Positions 1-9,052 of a stretch of 64,000 bases of DNA are shown here, piece after piece. The notes beneath the pieces were generated by a model. It was given only the letters and a program-made list of their open reading frames with translations, was not told the DNA's origin and did no database searches. The stretch covers positions 62,001 to 126,000 of the forward strand of contig NZ_AKFJ01000118.1 in assembly GCF_000272475.1 (NCBI RefSeq). Reading direction: 5' to 3'. How positions within the stretch are numbered: the first letter of the stretch is position 1; every line of letters begins with the position of its first letter. Source of the stretch: Novosphingobium sp. Rr 2-17 (GTDB lineage: Bacteria > Pseudomonadota > Alphaproteobacteria > Sphingomonadales > Sphingomonadaceae). A program made the position numbers and the translations under genes.

Positions 1-1
1 C

Positions 2-2026
2 CGATCAGCGCACGAGTTTTCCTCCGAAGGCGGCGAGGCGCGGCTCAAGCTGGCGCATGGTGTTTCGACGCTGGACGGCTTCGGCGCGTTCAGCCGGACG
101 ATGCTGGCGGCGGCGGGCGGCTTGATCGCCTATCTCGACCACGTCGGTCGGGGCAAGCTGCCACTGCTGCTGCCGCCTGAGGCACGCGCGGGATCGGACA
201 CGCTGGCGATGGACGAGGCGACGCGGGCCAGCCTCGAAATTCTGCAATCGGCCCAAGGCGGGCGCAAGGGCAGCCTGATCGACGCGATCGACCGCTGCGT
301 AACCGGCGCCGGCGCGCGGCAATTGGCGGAGGATTTGTCCGCGCCGCTGACCGACCGCACGCGCATTGCCGAGCGATTGGAACTGGTCGCGTGGCTGCAC
401 GAGGACAGCCTGCTGCGCGACGATTTGCGGGTGGCGCTGCGGGCGCTTCCCGATATCGGCCGTGCCCTGGGTAGATTGGTGGCAGGACGTGGCTCCCCGC
501 GTGATCTTGGCCAGTTACGCGATGGTCTGGCGGGCGCGCGCACGATCGCCGAGCGGCTCGCGCGGTTCGCGGATGTACCGGCTCTGCTACGCACGCTGCT
601 GCCGCAGCTTGGCGGTCACGCGGCGCTGGTCGATCACCTGGATAGGGCGCTGGTGCCCGCGCCGCCGACCGAGCGCGGGCAGGGCGGATACATCGCCACC
701 GGCTACGATGCCGCACTGGACGAGCTGCGGGTGATGTCCGGCAATGCGCGGCGCGCCATCGCGGCGCTGGAAGCGAAGTACCGCGAGGATACCGGGACCC
801 CCTCGCTCAAGATCAAGCACAACAACGTGCTGGGCTACTTCATCGAAGTGCCCCAGCGCCATGCCGACAAGCTGCTGGAGGCCGACAGCGGCTTTTCCCA
901 TCGCCAGACGATGGCCGGCGCGATGCGCTTCAACGCGCTGGCGCTGCACGAGGAAGCCGCGCGGATCACTGAGGCGGGCGCCCATGCCCTGGCCGCAGAG
1001 GAAGCGCATTTCGAGGAACTGGTGGCAGAGGCCATCGCAGCGCGCCAGGCGATCGCGCGCACCGCTGCCGCTGTCGCTCGCATCGACGTTGCCGCCGGCC
1101 AGGCCGAGCGGGCGGCGGAAGGCGGCTGGACGCGTCCGCAGATCGTCGAGGGGCTGTCGCTCGACATCGAAGGTGGGCGTCATCCCGTGGTCGAGGCAGC
1201 GTTGCAGGCGCAGGGCGAGCGGTTCGTCGCCAACGACTGCCGCCTGGGCACGCATGATCGGCTGTGGCTGATCGGTGGCCCCAACATGGGTGGTAAATCG
1301 ACTTTCCTGCGCCAGAACGCGTTGATCGTGCTGCTGGCGCAAGCCGGCGGGTTCGTGCCCGCCAAGGCCGCGCGGATCGGCATGGTCGATCGCTTGTTCA
1401 GCCGCGTGGGCGCGTCGGACAATCTGGCGCGGGGCCGCTCGACCTTCATGGTCGAGATGGTGGAGACCGCCGCGATCCTGGCGCAAGCGACCGAGCACAG
1501 CTTCGTCATTCTCGACGAAGTGGGGCGCGGCACGTCCACGTACGATGGCCTGGCGCTGGCCTGGGCCGTGGCGGAAGCCGTGCACGAAACCAACCGCTGC
1601 CGCTGCTTGTTCGCGACGCACTATCACGAACTCGCGCGGCTGGCCGAGACGTGCGAGGCGCTGTCGCTCCACCATGTTCGCGCGCGCGAGTGGAAGGGCG
1701 ATCTGGTGCTGTTGCACGAACTGGCCGAAGGGCCGGCCGACCGCAGCTATGGCTTGGCGGTGGCGAGGCTGGCAGGCGTGCCGCCCAAGGTCATCAGCCG
1801 CGCCAAGTCGGTGCTGGACAAGCTGGAGAAAGGCCGCCTCGAAACCGGCGGGCTCGCTGCCGGCTTGGGCGACCTGCCGCTGTTCGCCGCCGCGCAGGAG
1901 CATCGCGAGGAGCAATGCGACAGCTTGCGCGACCGGCTGCAAGCGCTCGACATCGACGCGCTGGCCCCGCGCGACGCGCTGGAGGTGCTGTACGACCTCA
2001 AGCGCGAGGCGGGGACGGAGTCCTAA
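2..2026 (+). CDS. mutS: DNA mismatch repair protein MutS (3' part)
   Basis: MutS recognises mismatches and small loops and recruits MutL. The reading frame is open from base 2, so the gene starts before the window and its N-terminal mismatch-binding domain is missing. What remains is the connector/core/clamp region and the ATPase domain. Walker A is GPNMGGKST (about 1281-1307), the Walker B/signature stretch is VILDEVGRGTSTYDG, and the ATPase His is in the FATHYHELA block. The C-terminus keeps the helix-turn-helix dimerisation region (GVPPKVISRAKSVLDKLE). Nothing looks broken in the visible part. The stop codon is followed by a palindromic repeat rather than by another gene in the same direction. 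Confidence 0.97.
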   Translation, partial: RSAHEFSSEGGEARLKLAHGVSTLDGFGAFSRTMLAAAGGLIAYLDHVGRGKLPLLLPPEARAGSDTLAMDEATRASLEILQSAQGGRKGSLIDAIDRCVTGAGARQLAEDLSAPLTDRTRIAERLELVAWLHEDSLLRDDLRVALRALPDIGRALGRLVAGRGSPRDLGQLRDGLAGARTIAERLARFADVPALLRTLLPQLGGHAALVDHLDRALVPAPPTERGQGGYIATGYDAALDELRVMSGNARRAIAALEAKYREDTGTPSLKIKHNNVLGYFIEVPQRHADKLLEADSGFSHRQTMAGAMRFNALALHEEAARITEAGAHALAAEEAHFEELVAEAIAARQAIARTAAAVARIDVAAGQAERAAEGGWTRPQIVEGLSLDIEGGRHPVVEAALQAQGERFVANDCRLGTHDRLWLIGGPNMGGKSTFLRQNALIVLLAQAGGFVPAKAARIGMVDRLFSRVGASDNLARGRSTFMVEMVETAAILAQATEHSFVILDEVGRGTSTYDGLALAWAVAEAVHETNRCRCLFATHYHELARLAETCEALSLHHVRAREWKGDLVLLHELAEGPADRSYGLAVARLAGVPPKVISRAKSVLDKLEKGRLETGGLAAGLGDLPLFAAAQEHREEQCDSLRDRLQALDIDALAPRDALEVLYDLKREAGTES

Positions 2027-2047
2027 CCTTCACTCCTTGCCCCACGG

Positions 2048-2139
2048 TTCGTCATTGCGAGCCGCCGAAGGCGGCGTGGCAATCCAGAGCGGTTTACGCC
2101 AACCTGGATTGCTTCGCCCTTCGGGCTCGCAATGACGAA
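2048..2139. repeat. Palindromic intergenic repeat (REP-like)
   Basis: A perfect 14-base inverted repeat (TTCGTCATTGCGAG at 2048-2061, its complement at 2126-2139) encloses shorter complementary blocks (GGCAATCCAG against CTGGATTGC). The whole unit can fold into one long hairpin. Elements carrying CGTCATTGCGAG and GCAATCCAG ends are a recurrent intergenic family in sphingomonads and other bacteria (recalled, not searched). It lies between mutS and the convergent gene at 2195-2515, where it could also act as a bidirectional transcript end. Confidence 0.75.
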
Positions 2140-2194
2140 TCGTAAGGGGGATAGGTCGTTTCCGGCTAGCGCCCGACGCCGCCCCGCCCAACCG

Positions 2195-2515
2195 TCAGCT
2201 ATCGTCGTTGCTGAATTCCGGGTCGGCGGCATTGCGATTGCCGTAGCGGTTTTCGAGGTCGTCCATCGTTTCTTCGCCGTCGTAGGCGGACATGTCGATG
2301 GTGCCGCTGGTGTCCATCTGGTTCATGTGATCGACGATATCGGTGACGTTGTCCTCGTCCTCGATCCCGCCCTTGACCTTTTCGGTGTCGCTGAGGCCCA
2401 CGCCGCTGGAGGCGCGGTCTTGCGCTTCTTCGGCCACGGTCTGGGCCTGGGTGTCCTCGTCTTCCTGCTCGTCGTTCACCGTCTCGGGCGCGAGGTCGTC
2501 GGGGCGTTCGATCAT
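2195..2515 (-). CDS. Small acidic hypothetical protein
   Basis: Encodes 106 residues, very rich in Asp and Glu, with no signal peptide, membrane segment or cysteine. I do not recognise a functional family. The start at 2515 is chosen because AGGAGA lies just upstream, and a longer frame back to 2896 would run inside the dehydrogenase gene. It sits directly downstream of the 3-hydroxyacyl-CoA dehydrogenase on the same strand (83-base gap) and could be co-transcribed with it. The composition suggests a soluble, probably disordered protein. Confidence 0.7.
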   Translation of the reverse strand: MIERPDDLAPETVNDEQEDEDTQAQTVAEEAQDRASSGVGLSDTEKVKGGIEDEDNVTDIVDHMNQMDTSGTIDMSAYDGEETMDDLENRYGNRNAADPEFSNDDS

Positions 2516-2598
2516 CGGTACTCTCCTTTGTAGGGAGAACGGGCGGGCCGGCTCGGGAGTTCCGGGTTGGTTGGATAAAGACGGCCCGCTTGACCTAC

Positions 2599-3468
2599 CT
2601 ATCGGGTGGCGACCGGCACTTCGCCCGAATAATCGTAGAAGCCCTTGCCGGTCTTGCGTCCGTACCAGCCGGCCTCGACATACTTCTGCAGCAGCGGGGC
2701 AGGACGGTACTTGGGATCGCCGGTGCTGAGCTGGATCACCTTCATGATCTCCAGCAAGGTGTCGAGGCCGATGAAGTCCGCCAGGGTCAGCGGCCCCATC
2801 GGGTGGTTGAGGCCCAGCTTGCAGCCGGCATCGATATCCTCCACCGAGGCGACGCCGGCGCCCAGCACGCAGATCGCCTCGTTGATCATCGGGCACACGA
2901 TGCGGTTGACCACGAAGCCGGCTTCGTCGCCGGCCAGCACCACCGTCTTGCCCAGCGATTCGCCGAACGCCTTCATCTTGGCGATCGTCTCGGGCGAGGT
3001 CGCCAGGCCGGGGATCACTTCGACCAGGGCCATCAGCGGCACCGGATTGAAGAAGTGCAGCCCGCAGAACCGCGCCGGATCAGGCGAGCCGGCGGCCATG
3101 CGTGTGATCGGGATCGAACTGGTGTTCGATGCCAGCACCGCGCCGTCCTTGAGCACTTTACCGGCCGCCTCGAAGATCTTGGCCTTGATGTCCTCGCGCT
3201 CGGTGGCGGCCTCGATGATGAGATCGCAATCCGCCATCGCGGCATAATCGGCCACGGGGGTGATCCGCGCGAGCAAGGCGTCGGCCTCGTCTTGCGTGAT
3301 CTTTTCCTTGGTGACGAGGCGGGCCAGGCCTTTCGCGATCCCCGCCTTGCCCTTTTGCGCGTTCTCGATCGACACGTCGGCTAGGATGACGCCCATGCCC
3401 TTGCCCGCCACGGTCTGGGCGATGCCCGCGCCCATGATGCCCGCACCGATGATCCCGATTGTCTGCAC
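2599..3468 (-). CDS. 3-hydroxybutyryl-CoA / 3-hydroxyacyl-CoA dehydrogenase
   Basis: An NAD-dependent oxidoreductase that interconverts 3-hydroxyacyl-CoA and 3-ketoacyl-CoA in fatty-acid or butanoate metabolism. At 289 residues it has the usual length of the single-function enzyme (Hbd/PaaH type). The N-terminal Rossmann motif is [14 protein letters not shown]. The catalytic His lies in the [18 protein letters not shown] block near residue 140, and the family tail [14 protein letters not shown] is present. It lacks the hydratase domain of FadB-type fusions. The substrate chain length cannot be read from sequence; short-chain 3-hydroxybutyryl-CoA is most likely by similarity. Confidence 0.93.
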   Translation of the reverse strand: MQTIGIIGAGIMGAGIAQTVAGKGMGVILADVSIENAQKGKAGIAKGLARLVTKEKITQDEADALLARITPVADYAAMADCDLIIEAATEREDIKAKIFEAAGKVLKDGAVLASNTSSIPITRMAAGSPDPARFCGLHFFNPVPLMALVEVIPGLATSPETIAKMKAFGESLGKTVVLAGDEAGFVVNRIVCPMINEAICVLGAGVASVEDIDAGCKLGLNHPMGPLTLADFIGLDTLLEIMKVIQLSTGDPKYRPAPLLQKYVEAGWYGRKTGKGFYDYSGEVPVATR

Positions 3469-3505
3469 GCAAGGCTCCCCTAAAATTTAGCCGCAAATGG
3501 TCCCG

Positions 3506-4075
3506 CTACCGGTTCTGGCCCGGCACCCAAAGCACGTCGTCCCGGCCCATCGCGTTCACCGCGCGGGCAAGCACGAACAGATAGTCGCTCAGCCGGTTCA
3601 GATAGGCGAGCGCTGCCGGGTTGATCGGGTCGCTGGCCGCCAGCGCGGTGGCCCGGCGCTCGGTAGTGCGCGCCGAAGCGCGGGCGATATGCACGCGTGC
3701 GGCGGCTTCGCTGCCGCCGGGCAGGATGAAGCTGCGCAGCGGCGTCAGATTATCGTTGATCGCATCGATCGCGCGTTCCAGCCATTCGGCTTGCGAAGGC
3801 ACCATGCGCAGCGTCATTTCGCCGGGGGTGAAATCGTCTCCGGGGGTGGCGATGTCCGCGCCCAGGTCGAACAAGTCGTTCTGGATGCGGATCAGGGTGG
3901 CGGCATGTTCGCTACCCGCCAAGGCGCACACGGCGAGCCCGATCGCGCTGTTCGTTTCATCTACCGCACCGATCGCGTCCATCCGCGCGGCGTGCTTGGG
4001 CAGGCGCGAGCCATCGACCAACCCGGTCGTGCCATCGTCGCCCGTGCGAGTGTAGATCCGGTTGAGCCGAACCAA
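3506..4075 (-). CDS. Cob(I)alamin adenosyltransferase (PduO type)
   Basis: Transfers the adenosyl group of ATP to cob(I)alamin to make coenzyme B12. Family marks are the N-terminal ATP loop TRTGDDGTTGL, the ARASARTTERRA helix and the C-terminal RLSDYLFVLARAVN motif. I place the start at a TTG (4075), which gives the conserved opening VRLNRIYTRTG four bases after the HIG1-like stop. An ATG at 4108 would add eleven unconserved residues and overlap the preceding gene. It is the third gene of a leftward gluQ / HIG1-like / adenosyltransferase operon. The product has about 189 residues, normal for the family. Confidence 0.9.
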   Translation of the reverse strand: MVRLNRIYTRTGDDGTTGLVDGSRLPKHAARMDAIGAVDETNSAIGLAVCALAGSEHAATLIRIQNDLFDLGADIATPGDDFTPGEMTLRMVPSQAEWLERAIDAINDNLTPLRSFILPGGSEAAARVHIARASARTTERRATALAASDPINPAALAYLNRLSDYLFVLARAVNAMGRDDVLWVPGQNR

Positions 4076-4079
4076 CGCC

Positions 4080-4313
4080 TTATCGCGCCATCGCCAGCAG
4101 CAGCGCACACACCAGCACCGCCGCTGCCTGATACTTGATGCGGTTGAACATCATCTTGTTCTGCAACAACTGGTTCGCGCTTGGCCCCGTATCGCCCGGC
4201 GCGCGGTTGAGGTCTTCCTTCGTGCTGTTCAGGAACGCGACGATGCCGCGTACGAGGCTGACGATCACCATGATCACCAGCACGACGATGATGGGAACGA
4301 GGATGTAGTTCAT
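4080..4313 (-). CDS. Small twin-transmembrane protein, HIG1-domain-like
   Basis: Encodes 77 residues with a hydrophobic segment at about 3-27 and a second at the C-terminus (about 60-75). Between them is a polar stretch ending in LLQNKMMFNRIKYQA, which resembles the HIG1 signature of small membrane proteins linked to respiratory complexes. The start ATG overlaps the gluQ stop codon (ATGA), so translation is probably coupled. The role is unproven; the HIG1 assignment rests on pattern resemblance only. Confidence 0.75.
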   Translation of the reverse strand: MNYILVPIIVVLVIMVIVSLVRGIVAFLNSTKEDLNRAPGDTGPSANQLLQNKMMFNRIKYQAAAVLVCALLLAMAR

Positions 4314-5155
4314 GGAACTTGATGTAAGCCGCGCGAGAGCGAAATGCCAGCGGGGAACCGGCCCTCACGCAGCATCGCGGCGATGGCCGCTCCATCCTCG
4401 CCAGCCCGCCGCCGATCGCCCAGTGACGCAGAGCCGCGCCGCTTGGCGAGCTTGCGCCCGTCGGGCTCGACCAGCAAGTCGTGGTGGTGCCATGTCGGCA
4501 CGGGCAGGCCGAGCAGCGCCTGCAGCAGCCGGTGGACGTGGCTGGCGGCGAACAAGTCCATCCCGCGCGTAACCAGCGTAATCCCATCTGCAGCATCGTC
4601 GAGCGTGACGGCCAGGTGATAGCTCGCCGGCAAGTCCTTGCGCAGCAGCACGATGTCACCGAACACTTGGGGCTGCGCGCGTTGCGGGCCGGCGCGTTCG
4701 TCGGTCCATTCCAGTGGGCCGGTCAGCGCCAGCGCTTTGGTCACGTCGAGCCGCCAGGCCGCGCCCACGGGATCGACATCGCGACCACGGCAGGTGCCGG
4801 GATAGACCGGGCCGTCCGGCCCCAGCTCGGTCGCGGCAGCGGTAATCTGCGCTCGGGTGCAGTGGCAGGGGTACAACAGGCCCATCGTCTTGAGCCGCTC
4901 CGCCGCCTTGGCAAAGGAAGCAAGGTGGTGCGACTGGAACGCCGCGTCGCCGTCCCATTCCAGGCCCAACCACGCCAGGTCGAGCAGGATGTCCTCCACG
5001 AAGGTGGCTTTGCTGCGCTCGCCATCGATGTCCTCGATTCGCAAGCGGAACTCGCCCTGCCGCGCCCGCGCCAGATCATGCGCGACGATCGCGGCATAAG
5101 CATGGCCCAAGTGCAGCGGGCCGTTGGGGCTGGGGGCGAAACGGGTGCGGATCAT
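4310..5155 (-). CDS. gluQ: Glutamyl-Q tRNA(Asp) synthetase
   Basis: A truncated glutamyl-tRNA synthetase paralogue that attaches glutamate to queuosine in the anticodon of tRNA-Asp. It has 281 residues, about the length of the catalytic domain alone, with no anticodon-binding domain. Class I motifs are present as FAPSPNGPLHLGHA (HIGH equivalent) and KLAKRRGS (KMSKS equivalent). A zinc-site-like cysteine set occurs in YPCHCTRAQ and the following YPGTCRG. The start at 5155 gives the conserved MIRTRFAPSPNG opening; the open frame upstream is unrelated. First gene of the operon with the HIG1-like protein and the adenosyltransferase. Confidence 0.93.
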   Translation of the reverse strand: MIRTRFAPSPNGPLHLGHAYAAIVAHDLARARQGEFRLRIEDIDGERSKATFVEDILLDLAWLGLEWDGDAAFQSHHLASFAKAAERLKTMGLLYPCHCTRAQITAAATELGPDGPVYPGTCRGRDVDPVGAAWRLDVTKALALTGPLEWTDERAGPQRAQPQVFGDIVLLRKDLPASYHLAVTLDDAADGITLVTRGMDLFAASHVHRLLQALLGLPVPTWHHHDLLVEPDGRKLAKRRGSASLGDRRRAGEDGAAIAAMLREGRFPAGISLSRGLHQVP

Positions 5156-5321
5156 GGCGGACGCACACCTATCGTGAGCAGCGCCACTGCGCAAAGACCA
5201 TGCGGCTTGTCGATTGTCTTGCACCGAGTGCGATCGCCCCGCTTGACGCGCCTGCGTACAAATGCTGCAAAGCACGCATGGATTGCCATCAAACCGCAAT
5301 CGCCGCCTGTCACAGGAGGCC

Positions 5322-5930
5322 ATGCTCAAGTCGGAGCTGATAGAGCGCGCGGCCCGGTTCCGCAGCGCCGAGGGGGATCCCTCGCGGAGTCTTTCCGACT
5401 GTCCGGCATTGGTGTTGAACGCGGACTACACGCCGCTTTCCTATTACCCGCTCAGCCTCTGGCCCTGGCAGACCGCGATCAAGGCGGTGGTGCTCGAACG
5501 GGTCGATATCGTCTCCAGCTACGAACGAGAGGTGCATTCGCCCAATTGGACGATGCAGATCCCCTCGGTGATCGCGTTGCGGCAATATGTGAAGCCCAGC
5601 GAGTTTCCGGCGTTCACCCGCTTCAACTTGTTCCTGCGTGACCGGTTCTCGTGCCAGTATTGCGGCAGCCCGCATAACCTGACCTTCGATCACGTTATCC
5701 CCCGGCGCCTGGGCGGGCGGACGAACTGGGAGAACATTCTGACGGCGTGCGCGCCCTGCAACCTCAAGAAGGGCGGGCGCACCCCCAAGCAGGCGAAGAT
5801 GCCGCCGCTGGTCCATCCGATACGCCCCACCAGTTGGCAATTGCAGGAGCGCGGGCGCGGCTTTCCGCCCAACTATCTGCACGAAACCTGGCGCGACTGG
5901 CTCTATTGGGACATCGAACTGGAAGAGTAA
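5322..5930 (+). CDS. HNH endonuclease family protein
   Basis: About 202 residues. The C-terminal half has the HNH nuclease signature: a zinc-binding CQYCG pair, the catalytic TFDHVIPRRLGG block, the N-containing RTNWENILTAC segment and the second pair CAPCN. This stand-alone type is widespread in alphaproteobacteria and its cellular substrate is unknown to me. The start is uncertain. ATG 5322 begins the conserved part but AGGAGG lies only a few bases before it; ATG 5262 would add 20 residues without a visible ribosome site. There is no toxin, restriction or phage gene nearby. Confidence 0.85.
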   Translation: MLKSELIERAARFRSAEGDPSRSLSDCPALVLNADYTPLSYYPLSLWPWQTAIKAVVLERVDIVSSYEREVHSPNWTMQIPSVIALRQYVKPSEFPAFTRFNLFLRDRFSCQYCGSPHNLTFDHVIPRRLGGRTNWENILTACAPCNLKKGGRTPKQAKMPPLVHPIRPTSWQLQERGRGFPPNYLHETWRDWLYWDIELEE

Positions 5931-5945
5931 GCGGTGGGAAGGCGG

Positions 5946-7259
5946 TCAGTGGACCGTTTCGACCACCGGTGCTTCGTCTGCAGCATCGCCGCTGGACCCT
6001 TGCGTATCGACCGCGCTGGCGAGCGCTACGTCCATGGTGACATTGCCCACGGTCCGCATCAGATCGGGCAGCACTTCCACCGCGACGAGCACACCCAGCG
6101 GCCAGAGCGGCACGCCCATCGCCGCCGCGATCGGGCCGATGGAGGAAACGAAGCTGATCGTGCCGGGCAGCGAGACCGCGCCGAAGGTGGTGGCGAAGGC
6201 GACGAAAGCGCCGGCAGCCAGCGCCCCGGTGGTCAGTTCCAGCCCCGCCAGCTTGGCGGCATAGACCGCGACCGCCATGTTCATCGCCGGGCCGGTCGCG
6301 CGAAACAAGGTGACGGCCAGCGGCAGCGCGAATTCCGATGTCGTCGGCGCCAGGTTCAGCTTGCGGCTGGACGCGAGCATGGCCGGCAGCGTCGCGATCG
6401 AGGATTGGGTGGAGATGGCGACGACTTGCGCGGGGATAAGCGCGGCCACGAACGCGCCGATGCGTTGGCGACCGAGCGTCGCGGCCAGTACATAGCCGCA
6501 CAGCATCACCACGGCTCCGACGGCGACGACCAGCACGACGTAATGCGCCAGCGCGCCCAGTGCGGCGCCGCCGCTGCGCACGCCCAGCGATAGCCCCAGC
6601 GCGAACACCCCGATCGGGGCGAGCATCAGCACCCAGCCGATCACCACCATCATCGCGCCGGCCAAGCCTTCGAACAAGGTCGCCAGAAGGCGGCGGGGTT
6701 CGTCTGCGAGGCGGGTGGAAGCGAGCGCGAACAAGGTCACGAACACGATCACCGGCAGCATCGCGCTGGCCGCAGCCGCCGAAATGACGTTGTCTGGCAA
6801 GAGCGAGGCGAGGAACTCGGATAAGCCGGGGACTTTGCCGGGATCGGCGTCGTGGGAGAATTGAACGCCGGCAGGCACTGGGAACAAGCGCAGCAGCGTG
6901 GGCATCATCACCGCACCCAGCACCGCGCTGAACGCCAGGAAGCCGACGATGATCCCCAGCGTGCGCCGGGCCATCGCCCCACCTCGGGCAGCAGCGACCG
7001 TCGCGACGATGCCGGTGAACAGCAGCCCCGCCACCAGCGGCAGGATCGTCATTTGCAAGCCCTGCAGCCACAACGAGCCGATGGGGCCCGCCACCTCCAG
7101 CAAGGTGGTCGCCACCGGCTTTCCGGCGACCAGTAGTCCGAGTATCAATCCCGCTACCAGCCCGGCCAGCGTCAGCTTTCCGGGCACGCGAATCTCGGGC
7201 AGGCGCGATGGGCTGTCGGTCACGGTCGGATGGGTAAGCGCGTCAGGCGGTGTGGTCAT
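5946..7259 (-). CDS. Dicarboxylate/amino acid:cation symporter (DAACS family)
   Basis: Inner-membrane secondary transporter of 437 residues with about eight hydrophobic helices and re-entrant hairpin regions. The serine-rich loop ISTQSSIATLP corresponds to hairpin 1 of the SLC1/GltPh fold, and FRATGPAMNMAV to the TM7 substrate/cation site. It differs clearly from the two DctA-type proteins later in the window, where these motifs read TSSSEAALP and GYSFNLDGT, so a different substrate (amino acid or other organic acid) is likely. It converges with the HNH gene and is divergent from glmM. Confidence 0.88.
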   Translation of the reverse strand: MTTPPDALTHPTVTDSPSRLPEIRVPGKLTLAGLVAGLILGLLVAGKPVATTLLEVAGPIGSLWLQGLQMTILPLVAGLLFTGIVATVAAARGGAMARRTLGIIVGFLAFSAVLGAVMMPTLLRLFPVPAGVQFSHDADPGKVPGLSEFLASLLPDNVISAAAASAMLPVIVFVTLFALASTRLADEPRRLLATLFEGLAGAMMVVIGWVLMLAPIGVFALGLSLGVRSGGAALGALAHYVVLVVAVGAVVMLCGYVLAATLGRQRIGAFVAALIPAQVVAISTQSSIATLPAMLASSRKLNLAPTTSEFALPLAVTLFRATGPAMNMAVAVYAAKLAGLELTTGALAAGAFVAFATTFGAVSLPGTISFVSSIGPIAAAMGVPLWPLGVLVAVEVLPDLMRTVGNVTMDVALASAVDTQGSSGDAADEAPVVETVH

Positions 7260-7295
7260 TGCACCAAGCCATAAGCTGCACCGTGGAGGATGGCA

Positions 7296-7338
7296 ATTTG
7301 GCAGGCGCCGCCGTAGAGATAGTCGGCGCCTGCCAAAT
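7296..7338. promoter_or_regulatory. Perfect 15-base palindrome in the DAACS/glmM intergenic region
   Basis: ATTTGGCAGGCGCCG at 7296-7310 is repeated as its exact complement at 7324-7338 around a 13-base loop. It lies 37 bases before the start of the leftward DAACS gene and 106 bases before glmM, i.e. between two divergent promoters. There is no T-run, so a terminator is unlikely. It may be an operator, a strong 5' leader hairpin or a solitary REP-like unit. Confidence 0.6.
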
Positions 7339-7443
7339 GGCGCACCGTGACATTACGGATCGATAAGTCGGCATTCACTGGGCGGTAACGCCGTCCGCAG
7401 CATAAGGTATCCCGATCTTACGGGTCCTTTGCAGGGGCAATTC

Positions 7444-8784
7444 ATGAGCAAGCAGTTCTTCGGCACCGATGGCATTCGTGGCCGCACCAACCAAGGCGCG
7501 ATGACCGCGGCGACCGCGATGAAGGTGGGCCAGGCCGCGGGCACCCGCTTCCTGCGCGGCACCCACCGCCACCGCGTCGTGATCGGCAAGGACACTCGGC
7601 TTTCCGGCTACATGCTGGAAAACGCGATGGTCGCCGGCTTTACCAGCGTCGGCATGGATGTGGTCCTGCTCGGCCCGATGCCGACCCCGGCAGTGGCGCT
7701 GCTGACCCGCGAACTGCGCGCGGACGTGGGCGTGATGATCTCTGCCAGCCACAATCCTTACGAGGACAACGGCATCAAGCTGTTCGGCCCGGACGGCTTC
7801 AAGCTGTCGGACGAGGATGAGCTGGCGATCGAGAAGATGCTGGGCGAAGAGCTGGCCCTGGCGGATTCGCCCGAAATCGGCCGCGCCCGCCGCATCGACG
7901 ATGCGCGGGGTCGCTACATCCACGCAGTCAAGCGCTCGCTGCCGGCCACGGTGCGGCTGGACGGACTGAAGATCGCGGTCGATTGCGCCAATGGCGCCGC
8001 CTATCAGGTTGCCCCGTCGGCCTTCTGGGAATTGGGAGCGGAGATCGTTGCGGTCGGCGTCAATCCCAACGGCAAGAACATCAACGACCGTTGCGGCTCC
8101 ACCCACGTTGGCCTGCTGCAGGAAACCGTCGTATCTTCAGGTGCTGACATCGGCATCGCGCTGGATGGCGATGCGGACCGGTTGATCGTGGTCGACGAAC
8201 AGGGCGCCATCGTGGACGGCGACCAGATCATGGCGCTGATCGGCAGCCAGCTTGCCACGCGCGGCGAACTGCGCGGCGGCGGCGTGGTCGCCACGGTCAT
8301 GTCGAACCTGGGGCTGGAACGGTTCCTGCACGGACAAGGCCTGACGCTTGAGCGCACCGCCGTGGGTGACCGCCACGTTCTGGAACGCATGCGCGCGGGC
8401 GGCTTCAACGTCGGCGGCGAGCAATCCGGCCATATGATCCTGCTCGACCATGCCACCACCGGCGATGGCACCGTGGCCGGACTGCAAGTGCTGTCCGCGC
8501 TGGTCCAGTCAGGCAAACGGGCCAGCGAACTGCTCCACTTGTTCGATCCCGTGCCGCAACTGTTGCGCAACGTGCGTTTTTCGGGCGGCAAGCCGCTGGA
8601 GACGGTTGGGGTAAAGGCTGCGATCGCGGACGCTGAGGCCGCGCTTGTTGGACGCGGAAGGCTGGTGATCCGGCCCTCGGGCACCGAGCCGGTGATCCGG
8701 GTCATGGCCGAAGGCGACGATGCCGGCGAAGTCGAATCGGCGGTCGCCTCGATCTGTCACGCCGTCGAGCAGGCAGCCGCCTGA
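7444..8784 (+). CDS. glmM: Phosphoglucosamine mutase
   Basis: Converts glucosamine-6-phosphate to glucosamine-1-phosphate for UDP-GlcNAc, peptidoglycan and LPS synthesis. Length is 446 residues, typical. The phosphoserine loop is [14 protein letters not shown] with the catalytic Ser at 102; the metal loop is LDGDADR; the sugar-binding loop is GGEQSGH; the phosphate-binding tail is [12 protein letters not shown]. The start at 7444 follows a GGGG-rich ribosome site and gives the conserved [13 protein letters not shown]; a TTG five codons earlier is less likely. The stop overlaps the next start (TGATG). Confidence 0.97.
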   Translation: MSKQFFGTDGIRGRTNQGAMTAATAMKVGQAAGTRFLRGTHRHRVVIGKDTRLSGYMLENAMVAGFTSVGMDVVLLGPMPTPAVALLTRELRADVGVMISASHNPYEDNGIKLFGPDGFKLSDEDELAIEKMLGEELALADSPEIGRARRIDDARGRYIHAVKRSLPATVRLDGLKIAVDCANGAAYQVAPSAFWELGAEIVAVGVNPNGKNINDRCGSTHVGLLQETVVSSGADIGIALDGDADRLIVVDEQGAIVDGDQIMALIGSQLATRGELRGGGVVATVMSNLGLERFLHGQGLTLERTAVGDRHVLERMRAGGFNVGGEQSGHMILLDHATTGDGTVAGLQVLSALVQSGKRASELLHLFDPVPQLLRNVRFSGGKPLETVGVKAAIADAEAALVGRGRLVIRPSGTEPVIRVMAEGDDAGEVESAVASICHAVEQAAA

Positions 8785-9011
8785 TGGCCCTGGAAATGCG
8801 CCCCGATTGCGAACGCTGCGGCACGGACCTCCCGGCGGAGGCGCCGGGCGCCTTCATCTGCAGCTTCGAATGCACCTTCTGCGCCGAATGCGCCGACGAT
8901 CTCGACGAGCTTTGCCCCAATTGCGGTGGCGAGCTGTTAGACCGTCCGACTCGCGCCAAACGGCATCAGGACGCGCATCCGCCTTCGAAAGAGCGGCGCT
9001 TCAAGGGCTGA
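8784..9011 (+). CDS. DUF1272 small cysteine-rich protein
   Basis: Encodes 75 residues matching the DUF1272 pattern: MRPDCERCGTDLP, then CSFECTFCAECADD, then LCPNCGGEL. Its four cysteine pairs suggest two zinc sites. Function unknown. The start overlaps the glmM stop by one base, so it is translationally coupled to glmM. The C-terminal third is a basic, polar tail without conserved features. Confidence 0.85.
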   Translation: MALEMRPDCERCGTDLPAEAPGAFICSFECTFCAECADDLDELCPNCGGELLDRPTRAKRHQDAHPPSKERRFKG

Positions 9012-9013
9012 GA

Positions 9014-9043
9014 ACGGCGGCGAGGGTGTCATGCCCCCGCCGT
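9014..9043. terminator. Hairpin between convergent DUF1272 and metK genes
   Basis: ACGGCGG and GGG on the left arm pair with CCC and CCGCCGT on the right across a short bulge and a seven-base loop. It lies in the 41-base gap between two converging genes, the expected place for a shared terminator. Neither side has a clear T-run, so strength is uncertain. Confidence 0.45.
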
Positions 9044-9052
9044 CCGGTTCGA

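Noticed and set aside
587-1942. 451-codon open frame on the minus strand inside mutS
   Set aside because: It is antisense to a clearly conserved MutS frame; its translation has no family resemblance and arises from GC-rich codon bias.
4310-5329. Longer gluQ start at 5329
   Set aside because: The extra 58 residues are unconserved; family members start at the MIRTRFAPSPNG position (5155).
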